Below, piece after piece: positions 1 to 5,547 of a DNA stretch of 7,145 bases. The stretch spans positions 1-7,145 of the forward strand of contig DUOR01000072.1 of NCBI GenBank assembly GCA_012838715.1, in the 5' to 3' direction. A program made the position numbers and the translations under genes. The notes under the pieces were generated by a model. It was not told the origin of the DNA and did no database searches. It was given only the letters and a program-made list of their open reading frames with translations. This DNA is from Actinomycetales bacterium. GTDB lineage: Bacteria; Actinomycetota; Actinomycetes; Mycobacteriales; Mycobacteriaceae. Every line of letters begins with the position of its first letter. Position 1 is the first letter of the stretch.

Positions 1-183
1 ACCGGCCTCCGGCTCCGGGGCGTCGCCGCGCGGCCACAGCAGCCCCAGGCCCACCAGCGTGAGCACGAACGCGAGGATGAGCCCGCCCGCCAACGCGATG
101 CGGGCCGGGCCGAACCCGCCCGCCGCGGCCGAGGCGTTCACCGTTGCTCGTTTCGGACGATTGTCGGCGGCGTGACGCCCCAT
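1..183 (-). CDS. N-terminus of a membrane protein, possibly YibE/F family (partial)
   Basis: The first 61 codons are visible and the rest lies beyond the left edge. It starts at the ATG reading MGRHAADNRPKRATVNA. This is a short basic, Ala-rich cytoplasmic segment, followed by one strongly hydrophobic stretch at about residues 29-50 (Ile/Leu/Val/Gly, ending GLLWPRGD). The positive charge before the helix and the acidic/Pro tail after it suggest a single N-in membrane anchor or the first helix of a polytopic protein. The ATG lies 11 bases after the alaT stop, and AGGGG just upstream overlaps that stop, so the gene is probably co-transcribed and translationally coupled with alaT. From memory, actinobacterial YibE/F proteins often begin with one helix ending in a similar LLWP motif and occur near alaT in corynebacteria. 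That family call is tentative (about 0.35); the coding call is firmer. Confidence 0.65.
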   Translation of the reverse strand, partial: MGRHAADNRPKRATVNASAAAGGFGPARIALAGGLILAFVLTLVGLGLLWPRGDAPEPEAG

Positions 184-194
184 CCCGAAAACCC

Positions 195-1646
195 CTACTG
201 CTTGTAGCTGACCAGGAAGTTGCCCAGGCGCTCAATCGCGTCGCGCAGATCGCGCGCCCACGGCAGCGTCACCAGGCGGAAGTGGTCCGGCGTCGGGTAA
301 TTGAAGCCCCGACCGCCGACCATGAGGATCTTCTCCTCGCGCAGGATATCCAGGATGAGCTTCTCGTCGTCGTGGATTTCGTAGACGTTCGGATCCAACT
401 TCGGGAACGCGTACAGCGCGCCCATCGGCTTCACGCAGCTCACGCCCGGAATGGCGTTGAGGCCCTCCCACGCGACGTTGCGCTGCTCCAGAAGGCGGCC
501 GTGCGGCAGCACCAGATCCTCGATGGACTGGTAGCCGCCCAACGCCACCTGGATGCCGTGCTGCGCGGGCACGTTCGGGCACAGGCGCGTCGACGCCAAC
601 AGGTTGATGCCCTCGATGAAACCCTCCGCGTGGCGCTTCGGGCCCGTCAGCACCATCCAGCCGGCGCGGTAGCCCGCGACACGGTACGTCTTCGACAGCC
701 CGTTGAAGGTGATGCACAGGAGATCCGGGGCAAGCGACGCGGTGTTGATGTGCTCCGCGTCGTCGTACAGGATGCGGTCGTAAATCTCGTCGGAAAGCAA
801 CAGGAGCGAATGCTCGCGCGCGATGTCGACGATCCCCTCCAGCACCTCGCGGCTGTACACCGCGCCCGTCGGGTTGTTCGGGTTGATGATGACGATCGCC
901 TTCGTCCGCGGCGTCACCTTCGCCTTGATGTCCTCGAGGTCCGGCTCCCAGTCCGACTCCTCATCGCAGATGTAGTGCACCGCCTTGCCGCCGGCCAGCG
1001 TCGTCGCCGCAGTCCACAGCGGGTAATCCGGGGCCGGGATGAGGACCTCGTCGCCCTCGTCCAGCAGCGCCTGCGTCACGATGGAAATCAGCTCCGAGAC
1101 GCCGTTGCCCAGCCACACGTCCTCGACGTCGAAGCGGGGGAAGTTCGGCTCCATCTCGTAGCGGGTCACCACCGCGCGGCGCGCCGGGTAAATGCCCTTG
1201 GACTCCGAGTAACCCTGCGCATGCGGCAGCGCGCGCACCATGTCCTGCACGATCGTGTCCGGCGCATCGAAACCGAACTTCGCCGGGTTGCCGGTGTTCA
1301 GCATCATGATGCGGTGGCCGTCGGCCTCCATCTGCTCCGCCAGCGTCGACACCGGGCCACGGATGTCGTAGAGGACGTTCTTCATCTTCGACGACTGATC
1401 CAGCGTCTTCAGCGGCGTCCGCCGCGGATGCTCCATGCCCCGCCGCTGCGCCACCCGCGCCGCCCGCGTCTGCTCCGCACGGGCCGCCTGCAGCAGCTCA
1501 TGGGACTTGCGCAGCGCCTGCTCCTTGACCTGCTGCGGATCCACGCCGGGATCGGCGGCGGCGTCGGCGGCACCGTCCGCGAGATTGGCGGGGGCGGCGG
1601 GCGCCGTATCGGTGTCCGGCTGATTCGGCTGGTCGGGGGTCTGCAT
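195..1646 (-). CDS. alaT: Alanine aminotransferase AlaT (PLP-dependent, class I/II)
   Basis: Cytoplasmic PLP enzyme that transfers the amino group of glutamate to pyruvate to give alanine and 2-oxoglutarate. From the chosen ATG it is 483 residues. Visible motifs are NPNNPTGA (255-262), DEIYD with the cofactor-ring Asp286 and Tyr289, the Schiff-base Lys319 in SKTYRVAGYRAGW, and Arg457 in HFRLVTLPWA, which should bind the substrate carboxylate. From about residue 83 (KMKNVLYDIRGPV) to the terminal SYKQ it matches what I recall of C. glutamicum AlaT (about 437 residues) nearly throughout. The frame stays open upstream to 2171, but that part overlaps the divergent regulator and is Pro/Ser/Ala-rich shadow. 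The ATG at 1646 is preceded by GGGTGAG at about 7 bases. A GTG four codons earlier (1658) and an ATG at 1436 (413 residues) are alternatives. The first 65 residues or so are low-complexity Ala/Asp/Pro. Function is secure; the start is not (about 0.6). Confidence 0.95.
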   Translation of the reverse strand: MQTPDQPNQPDTDTAPAAPANLADGAADAAADPGVDPQQVKEQALRKSHELLQAARAEQTRAARVAQRRGMEHPRRTPLKTLDQSSKMKNVLYDIRGPVSTLAEQMEADGHRIMMLNTGNPAKFGFDAPDTIVQDMVRALPHAQGYSESKGIYPARRAVVTRYEMEPNFPRFDVEDVWLGNGVSELISIVTQALLDEGDEVLIPAPDYPLWTAATTLAGGKAVHYICDEESDWEPDLEDIKAKVTPRTKAIVIINPNNPTGAVYSREVLEGIVDIAREHSLLLLSDEIYDRILYDDAEHINTASLAPDLLCITFNGLSKTYRVAGYRAGWMVLTGPKRHAEGFIEGINLLASTRLCPNVPAQHGIQVALGGYQSIEDLVLPHGRLLEQRNVAWEGLNAIPGVSCVKPMGALYAFPKLDPNVYEIHDDEKLILDILREEKILMVGGRGFNYPTPDHFRLVTLPWARDLRDAIERLGNFLVSYKQ

Positions 1647-1830
1647 CTGGGAACTCACCCGTCCAAGTCTGCCACTTCGGGGTGCCCCATCGGTAGCGGT
1701 AGGCTCAGCCCGAGGCGATGACGACGCGGCGCCGGGGACGGCCGCCGCGTGGGGCATCCGACAAGCGAAGGGCAAGCGACGCGCACGCGACGGGCGCGGG
1801 GCACCCGCAGGGACGAGCGAGAGGGCCGAC
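1647..1830. promoter_or_regulatory. Divergent intergenic region between alaT and the XRE regulator
   Basis: This stretch separates the two divergent starts and should hold both promoters. For the plus strand, TAGGCT at 1700-1705 fits the actinobacterial TANNNT -10 pattern, with TTCGGG at 1676-1681 as a poor -35 at 18 bp. This would give a leader of about 119 bases for the regulator. The -10 overlaps a tandem GGTAG-C-GGTAG (1692-1702), which could be an autoregulatory site. I see no convincing -10 for alaT on the minus strand. The regulator has a clear Shine-Dalgarno, AGAGGG, five bases before its ATG. Promoter calls here rest on weak matches only. Confidence 0.3.
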
Positions 1831-2361
1831 ATGGCGGACAAGGGCGAAGGGTTCGACGACGACTTCAACGGGGGCGCCGACGGGACGGCCGCGGGCCCCG
1901 GGGCCGGCCGCGCCGACGGCGCCACGGGCGCGAAGGACGCGGGCAACACCGGTAGCGCATCCGGCGGCCGCAAGCGGGCCTCCGGCGAATCTCTCGGCGA
2001 GATGATCCGCCGCCAGCGCGAACTGGCCCAGCTGCCCATGCGCCGCCTGGCCGAAATGGTGGGCATCTCCAACCCGTACCTGTCCCAGATCGAGCGCGGC
2101 CTGCGGGCGCCCAGCGAGCGGGTGCTCACCGCCATCGCCGACAACCTCCAGCTTTCCGCGGACGTCGTCACCGCCTACGCCGGCGGCGACCAGGGCAGCG
2201 AGGTCCTCGACGCCATCGCCCGCGACCCCGATCTCACCGATGTCCAGCGCCGATCCCTCACCGAGACCTACCGCGCCTACGTCGAACTGACCCGATCCCG
2301 GCGCCGCCGGCCGGGTGCCGGGGGCGACGCGGGCGCCGGGACGTCGGCAAGCGAAGTGTAA
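1831..2361 (+). CDS. XRE-family HTH transcriptional regulator (Rv0474-like)
   Basis: A 176-residue DNA-binding protein. Residues 1-50 are a low-complexity Gly/Ala/Asp tail. Residues 54-112 are a Cro/C1-type helix-turn-helix beginning SLGEMIRRQRELA, with the turn MVGISNPY and recognition helix NPYLSQIERG (81-90). Residues 122-155 form a short C-terminal helical segment (EVLDAIARDPDLTDVQRR...) and the protein ends in an Arg-rich, Gly/Ala tail. The HTH plus the 'Asp-x-x-Leu-Thr-x-x-Gln-(R/K)' C-terminal block matches the mycobacterial Rv0474 family as I recall it. Rv0474 is encoded immediately upstream of hbhA, a Lys/Ala-rich protein linked to lipid inclusions. Here the gene heads a PHA locus, so a role in controlling granule genes, perhaps the phasin, is a reasonable inference. 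No terminator separates it from the hydratase gene 100 bases downstream, so read-through is possible. The effector is unknown. Confidence 0.9.
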   Translation: MADKGEGFDDDFNGGADGTAAGPGAGRADGATGAKDAGNTGSASGGRKRASGESLGEMIRRQRELAQLPMRRLAEMVGISNPYLSQIERGLRAPSERVLTAIADNLQLSADVVTAYAGGDQGSEVLDAIARDPDLTDVQRRSLTETYRAYVELTRSRRRRPGAGGDAGAGTSASEV

Positions 2362-2372
2362 AGCTCACGGGC

Positions 2373-2384
2373 GCGGGTACCCGC
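2373..2384. repeat. Perfect 12-bp palindrome GCGGGTACCCGC
   Basis: Lies 12 bases after the regulator stop and 28 bases before the putative -10 of the hydratase-phaC operon. It is a perfect self-complementary dodecamer without a loop, so a dimer-binding operator fits better than an RNA hairpin. No T-tract follows, so it is not a terminator. In DNA this GC-rich, chance occurrence is possible. Confidence 0.35.
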
Positions 2385-2411
2385 CGCCACTCGCGGCCTG
2401 GTCAGTGCCGT

Positions 2412-2417
2412 TATCCT
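2412..2417 (+). promoter_or_regulatory. Candidate -10 element of the hydratase-phaC operon (TATCCT)
   Basis: TATCCT has the TANNNT pattern of actinobacterial housekeeping promoters and would place the start site near 2424, giving a leader of about 38 bases. No good -35 hexamer is present 16-19 bases upstream. A strong Shine-Dalgarno, GAGGAG, follows at 2450-2455, five bases before the hydratase ATG. This promoter would let the operon be transcribed apart from the regulator. Confidence 0.4.
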
Positions 2418-2461
2418 GGAATGGTTCCCCTACGCACCAATCCAACCGATGAGGAGCCCCA

Positions 2462-2917
2462 ATGGCCCGGAACGTGACCCTGCAGGAACTGCCTGACCTG
2501 GTGGGCGAGGACCTCGGAGTGTCCCGCACCATCACCATGAGCCAGGAGCGCATCAACGGCTTCGCCGAGGTGACCGAGGATCGCCAGTGGATCCACCTCG
2601 ACGCCGAGCGCGCCGCGGAGACCCCGTTCGGGGGCACCATCGCCCACGGCTTCCTCACCCTGTCGCTCGCGTCCGCCCTGATCTTCGACGTCATCGACGT
2701 CGACGGCGCCACCGTCATCAACTACGGCCTGGACAAGGTCCGCTTCACCGCGCCCGTCCCCTCCGGCTCCGACATCGAGATGGCCGTCACCGTCGGCTCC
2801 GTCAGCGAGTGCCGCGGCGGCTACCAGGTCAGCTTCGACCTGCAGTTCCGCAACCCCGGCGCAGAGCGCCCGGCCTGCCTCGCCGCCCTCATCTTCCGCT
2901 ACATCGGGGAGGCCTAA
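2462..2917 (+). CDS. MaoC/hot-dog family (R)-specific enoyl-CoA hydratase (PhaJ role)
   Basis: A 151-residue single hot-dog protein expected to hydrate trans-2-enoyl-CoA to (R)-3-hydroxyacyl-CoA, the monomer for PHA synthase. The hydratase-2 catalytic pair is present with the right spacing: Asp40 and His45 in TEDRQWIHLD. The usual SGDxNPxH form is replaced by the EDRQWIH variant seen in NodN/Rv0130-like proteins. PFGGTIAHGFLTLSL (55-69) is the second family block, and NYGLDKVRF/PVPSG gives the central beta strands. Length and residue layout resemble the M. tuberculosis hydratase Rv0130 (HtdZ) as I remember it. It begins after GAGGAG, ends three bases before phaC and carries the phaC ribosome site (GGGAGG) in its last codons, so the two are translationally linked. 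That link supports a PhaJ-type monomer-supply role, but substrate chain length cannot be read from sequence. Confidence 0.9.
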   Translation: MARNVTLQELPDLVGEDLGVSRTITMSQERINGFAEVTEDRQWIHLDAERAAETPFGGTIAHGFLTLSLASALIFDVIDVDGATVINYGLDKVRFTAPVPSGSDIEMAVTVGSVSECRGGYQVSFDLQFRNPGAERPACLAALIFRYIGEA

Positions 2918-2920
2918 ACG

Positions 2921-4627
2921 ATGTCCGTCTTCGACGACGCCCGCCGCAAGATCAGCGCCCGCATCGACCCGCTGGGCCTGATCCCCGCCGCCGCGACCGT
3001 CACGGCCCGCGCCGCGGTGAACCCGCTCGGCCTGGTCAAGGCCAACGTCGACCTCGCCGGTGACCTGGCCCGCATCCCGGTCTCGTACCTGCGTTCCGTC
3101 GCCGGCGCCGACGACCCGAACTGGCCGATGGAGGTCGACGCCAAGGACCGCCGCTTCTCCGACCGCACCTGGGAGGAGAACCCGAACTACAAGGCGCTGC
3201 GCCAGTACTACCTCGCCGCCTGCGGTTACGTGGACGCCGTCCGCGCCGCCGGCGCCGGCGACGAGCGTGCCGACGGCAAAATCGGCTTCATCACCCGCCT
3301 GGTCATGGACACCATGGCGCCCACCAACTTCCTGCTGACCAACCCGGACGCCCTCATCGAGGCGTACCGCACGGGCGGCGGCAGCCTGGTGCGCGGTTTC
3401 CGCCACTTCGTCGACGACCTGCTCAACCGCGGCGGCCGCCCGGAGAAGATCGACCGCTCGAAGTACGTGCTCGGCGAGAACATGGCCCGCACCCCGGGCA
3501 AGGTCATCTTCCGCAACGACCTCATCGAGGTCATGCAGTACGAGCCGCAGACCGAGCAGGTCCACGCCGTTCCGCTGCTGGTCACGCCGCCGTGGATCAA
3601 CAAGTACTACATCCTCGACCTGACCCCGGGCCGCAGCCTCATCGAGATGGCCGTGAAGTCGGGCCGCACCGTCTTCGGCATCTCCTACCGCCAGCCGGAC
3701 TCCTCCATGCGCGACCTGGGCATGGACGACTACTACAACCAGGGCACGGTCGCCGCGCTGGACGTCGTGCAGAAGGTGACCGGCGCGCCGAAGGTCGACA
3801 TCCTGGCGCTGTGCCTCGGTGGCGCCATGTCGGCGATGGCCACCGCGAAGGACGCCGCGGAGGGCAACGACCGCATCGGCACCCTGACGCTGATGAACAC
3901 CATGCTCGACTACACCGACCCGGGCGAGATCAAGTACTTCACCGGTCCGGAGGACGTCGAGGTCATCATCGAGCGGATGCAGGCCAAGGGCTTCCTGTCC
4001 AAGGAGGAGATGGCCGACACGTTCGACATGGTCCGCGCCCGCGACCTCATCTTCAACTACTGGGTCAGCCGTTGGATGAAGGGCGAGGATCCCACCGCCT
4101 TCGACATCCTGGTGTGGAACGCCGACTCCACGAACATGCCGGCCCGCATGCACGCCGAGTACATGCGCTCCCTGTACGTGCAGAACGCCCTGGTCACCGG
4201 CGAGTTCGTGCTCGACGGCACCCGCCTCGACATGAGCAAGGTCACCAACGACACCTACGTCGTCGGTGCCGTGGGCGACCACATCGTCCCGTGGTCGACC
4301 TCGTACCGCGCCGTGGCGATGCTCGGCGGCGACGTCCGCTACGTGCAGTCCAACGGCGGCCACCTGGCCGGCGCGCTGAACCCGCCGTCGAAGCGCACCT
4401 GGTACCGCGCCATCGGCAAGCCGGAGGAGGCCAACCGCGACCAGTACCCGGCGACGGCCGCCCAGTTCGAGGAGCAGGCGCCGAAGATCACCGGCGACTC
4501 CTGGTGGAGCGACTGGAACACCTGGATGTCCTCCCGCGCCGGCGAGATGATCGACCCGCCCGCCATGGGCGGCTACGACTTCGAGCCGCTGGGCGACGCC
4601 CCGGGCCAGTACGTGCGTTCCGAGTAG
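2921..4627 (+). CDS. phaC: Poly(3-hydroxyalkanoate) synthase PhaC, class I-like
   Basis: A 568-residue granule-associated enzyme that polymerises (R)-3-hydroxyacyl-CoA with release of CoA. Residues 1-70 form an amphipathic, Ala-rich lead. Residues 76-240 match the PhaC N-terminal domain (DRRFSDRTWEENP, NFLLTNPDAL). The rest is the alpha/beta-hydrolase core. The triad is visible: nucleophile Cys298 in ALCLGG, Asp453 in VGDHIVPW and His481 in NGGHLAGALNPP. The synthase signature VWNADSTNMPARMH is at 398-411. The nucleophile elbow reads A-x-C-x-G-G where most synthases have G-x-C-x-G-G. Length and the absence of a PhaE or PhaR partner favour a single-subunit class I-type enzyme. The ATG follows the hydratase stop by three bases, with GGGAGG eight bases upstream. 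A terminator ends the unit. Assignment as PHA synthase is very secure; class and substrate range are inferred. Confidence 0.97.
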   Translation: MSVFDDARRKISARIDPLGLIPAAATVTARAAVNPLGLVKANVDLAGDLARIPVSYLRSVAGADDPNWPMEVDAKDRRFSDRTWEENPNYKALRQYYLAACGYVDAVRAAGAGDERADGKIGFITRLVMDTMAPTNFLLTNPDALIEAYRTGGGSLVRGFRHFVDDLLNRGGRPEKIDRSKYVLGENMARTPGKVIFRNDLIEVMQYEPQTEQVHAVPLLVTPPWINKYYILDLTPGRSLIEMAVKSGRTVFGISYRQPDSSMRDLGMDDYYNQGTVAALDVVQKVTGAPKVDILALCLGGAMSAMATAKDAAEGNDRIGTLTLMNTMLDYTDPGEIKYFTGPEDVEVIIERMQAKGFLSKEEMADTFDMVRARDLIFNYWVSRWMKGEDPTAFDILVWNADSTNMPARMHAEYMRSLYVQNALVTGEFVLDGTRLDMSKVTNDTYVVGAVGDHIVPWSTSYRAVAMLGGDVRYVQSNGGHLAGALNPPSKRTWYRAIGKPEEANRDQYPATAAQFEEQAPKITGDSWWSDWNTWMSSRAGEMIDPPAMGGYDFEPLGDAPGQYVRSE

Positions 4628-4645
4628 CCGAACGCCGCGCCCGCA

Positions 4646-4668
4646 CGCTCACCCGCCGCGGGTGAGCG
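4646..4668 (+). other. Perfect 10-bp hairpin downstream of phaC
   Basis: CGCTCACCCG (4646-4655) pairs perfectly with CGGGTGAGCG (4659-4668) around a CCG loop, 19 bases after the phaC stop. No T-tract follows, so alone it is a poor intrinsic terminator. It may protect the mRNA 3' end or assist the terminator just after it. Confidence 0.55.
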
Positions 4669-4684
4669 CGCGTGGGTGCTTTCC

Positions 4685-4726
4685 GACGGCCCGGTCGGGG
4701 ATCTTTCCCCGGCCGGGCCGTCTTTT
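4685..4726 (+). terminator. Rho-independent terminator of the hydratase-phaC operon
   Basis: A 16-bp stem pairs 4685-4700 (starting GACGGCCCGG) with 4707-4722 (ending CCGGGCCGTC). It has one G-T wobble and an ATCTTT loop, and is followed directly by TTTT. This strong structure should end transcription from phaC and make the phasin depend on its own promoter. Confidence 0.88.
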
Positions 4727-4826
4727 CGTGCGGGTTAGCCGGCGGGGTTACCGTCGGCAAGCAAATTCCTTTTGGCGTTGACCAGGGGATACGGGGTGAA
4801 TCCGGAAATAATTCCCACCTTTCGGC

Positions 4827-4855
4827 TTGCGATGTTAGCAATCATCAGCTAACCT
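4827..4855 (+). promoter_or_regulatory. Candidate phasin promoter (TTGCGA-17-TAACCT)
   Basis: TTGCGA (4827-4832) and TAACCT (4850-4855) are separated by exactly 17 bases in the most AT-rich part of the window. The start site would fall near 4862, giving a leader of about 52 bases. The spacer holds the inverted repeat described separately, an arrangement typical of repression. TTGACC at 4778 was considered as another -35 but has no -10 at suitable distance. Confidence 0.5.
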
Positions 4856-4861
4856 GCTAAC
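4834..4861. promoter_or_regulatory. Inverted repeat GTTAGC-N8-GCTAAC plus an extra half-site: candidate operator
   Basis: GTTAGC (4834-4839) and GCTAAC (4848-4853) form a perfect six-base inverted repeat with 14-base centre spacing. Another GCTAAC follows at 4856-4861, and a further GTTAGC lies upstream at 4734-4739. The core repeat sits between the -35 and -10 and overlaps the -10, so a bound protein would block transcription of the phasin. The XRE regulator at 1831 is the natural candidate, but no sequence evidence ties it to this site. Confidence 0.5.
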
Positions 4862-4913
4862 CGTCGGGTCGTGAGAGGCCCGGGAACATCTTCGAAACCC
4901 CAGGGAGCACACC

Positions 4914-5483
4914 ATGAACGATCAGCACGATCAGAACCAGCAGCACAACAACGAGGCCGCCGACGCCGCCAAGGAAGCCGCCGCCCAGGCCGCCGCCGCC
5001 ACCAAGAAGAACGCCGCCGAGGCCACCGAGGCTTCGAAGCAGGCCACCGACCAGGCCGCCGACGCCACCAAGAAGGCCACCGAGGCCAACCGCCAGGCGT
5101 TCAACGAGGCCGCCGCCAAGTCCAACGAGTTCGTCGACGCCTCGGCCAACGCCGCCAAGCAGGCCGCCGACGCCGCCAAGAACGCCGCCGACCAGGCCAC
5201 CGACGCCTTCTCGCAGGCTTCCGAGCGCAACGCCGAGGCCTTCGCCGCGGCCGAGTCCCGCATCCGCGAGCTCAACGAGCAGATCATCGCCTCCGCCAAG
5301 AAGAACTCGCTGGCGTCCCTGGACACCTACGAGAAGGCGCTGTCCACCATGCTCGAGTTCGAGACCAAGGCCGCCGACGCCACCCAGATCGACTTCGTCT
5401 CGGCCGTCGCCAAGGCCCACGTGTCGTTCGTCAACGACATCTCCTCCGCCTTCACCAACGCCGCCCGCGGCATCATCAAGTAA
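4914..5483 (+). CDS. Phasin family protein (PHA granule coat, PhaP-like)
   Basis: A 189-residue, all-helical, cysteine-free protein expected to coat PHA granules and control their size and number. Residues 1-13 are Asn/Gln/His-rich (MNDQHDQNQQHNN). Residues 14-110 are a low-complexity Ala/Lys/Asp helix built from repeats such as AADAAK, ATKKN and AADQATDA. Residues 112-189 form a conserved-looking C-terminal phasin domain (ESRIRELNEQI, LDTYEKALSTMLEFETKAADATQIDFV, AHVSFVNDISSAFTNAARGIIK). The ATG follows AGGGAG at six bases. Transcription is probably separate from phaC because of the strong terminator between them. Codons are very uniform (GCC, AAG, GAG), suggesting high expression, as expected for a granule coat. 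The Lys/Ala repeats also recall mycobacterial HbhA, but the C-terminal half and the genes around it favour phasin. Confidence 0.9.
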   Translation: MNDQHDQNQQHNNEAADAAKEAAAQAAAATKKNAAEATEASKQATDQAADATKKATEANRQAFNEAAAKSNEFVDASANAAKQAADAAKNAADQATDAFSQASERNAEAFAAAESRIRELNEQIIASAKKNSLASLDTYEKALSTMLEFETKAADATQIDFVSAVAKAHVSFVNDISSAFTNAARGIIK

Positions 5484-5498
5484 GCATTCCCGGTTGGC

Positions 5499-5517
5499 CC
5501 GGGCCGGTTCGGCCCGG
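5499..5517 (+). other. GC-rich hairpin after the phasin; weak terminator or attenuator
   Basis: CCGGGCCG (5499-5506) pairs perfectly with CGGCCCGG (5510-5517) around GTT, 16 bases after the phasin stop. TGACAATTG follows instead of a T-run, so termination is likely partial at most. It could lower read-through from the abundant phasin message into the hydrolase gene or protect the phasin mRNA end. Confidence 0.45.
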
Positions 5518-5535
5518 TGACAATTGAAGAGAAGG

Positions 5536-5541
5536 TACATT
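5536..5541 (+). promoter_or_regulatory. Candidate -10 element TACATT for a leaderless transcript
   Basis: TACATT fits the TANNNT -10 pattern and ends six bases before the GTG at 5548, exactly the geometry of leaderless mRNAs common in mycobacteria and corynebacteria, where the start codon is at the transcript 5' end. There is no good -35 (TTCGGC at 5508 is 22 bases away), which is usual for such promoters. The call depends on this geometry only. Confidence 0.4.
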
Positions 5542-5547
5542 ACGTCT

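Noticed and set aside
144..1721. Long plus-strand open frame opposite alaT
   Set aside because: Its Arg/Val/His-rich translation is the mirror of alaT codons in GC-rich DNA. No ribosome site or family resemblance, and alaT is certain.
1659..2171. Extension of the alaT frame upstream to residue 658
   Set aside because: It would overlap the start and HTH of the divergent regulator, and the translation is Pro/Ser/Arg/Ala-rich without family resemblance.
2411..4363. 650-codon minus-strand open frame opposite the hydratase and phaC
   Set aside because: Low-complexity Val/Gly/Asp/His translation typical of antisense GC-rich coding DNA; the plus-strand genes have clear catalytic motifs.
4778..4811. 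Promoter using TTGACC (4778) for the phasin
   Set aside because: The nearest AT-rich -10 (AATAAT at 4806) is 22 bases away; TTGCGA-17-TAACCT fits better.
4672..4860. Short plus-strand GTG frame between phaC and the phasin
   Set aside because: It runs through the phaC terminator and the phasin promoter, with no ribosome site and no recognisable product.
4845..4861. DtxR-type iron box at the phasin promoter
   Set aside because: AGCTAACCTGC matches only the right half of the DtxR consensus; the left half does not match. The GTTAGC repeat explains the region better.
4914..5483. Calling the Lys/Ala-rich protein HbhA
   Set aside because: The C-terminal half looks like a phasin domain and lies between phaC and a hydrolase; the Lys/Ala repeats are internal and not a Lys-Pro-rich C-terminal tail as in HbhA.
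4857..5540. Minus-strand Gly/Leu/Val-rich frame opposite the phasin
   Set aside because: The Gly repeats are simply the reverse complement of the GCC-rich Ala codons of the phasin.
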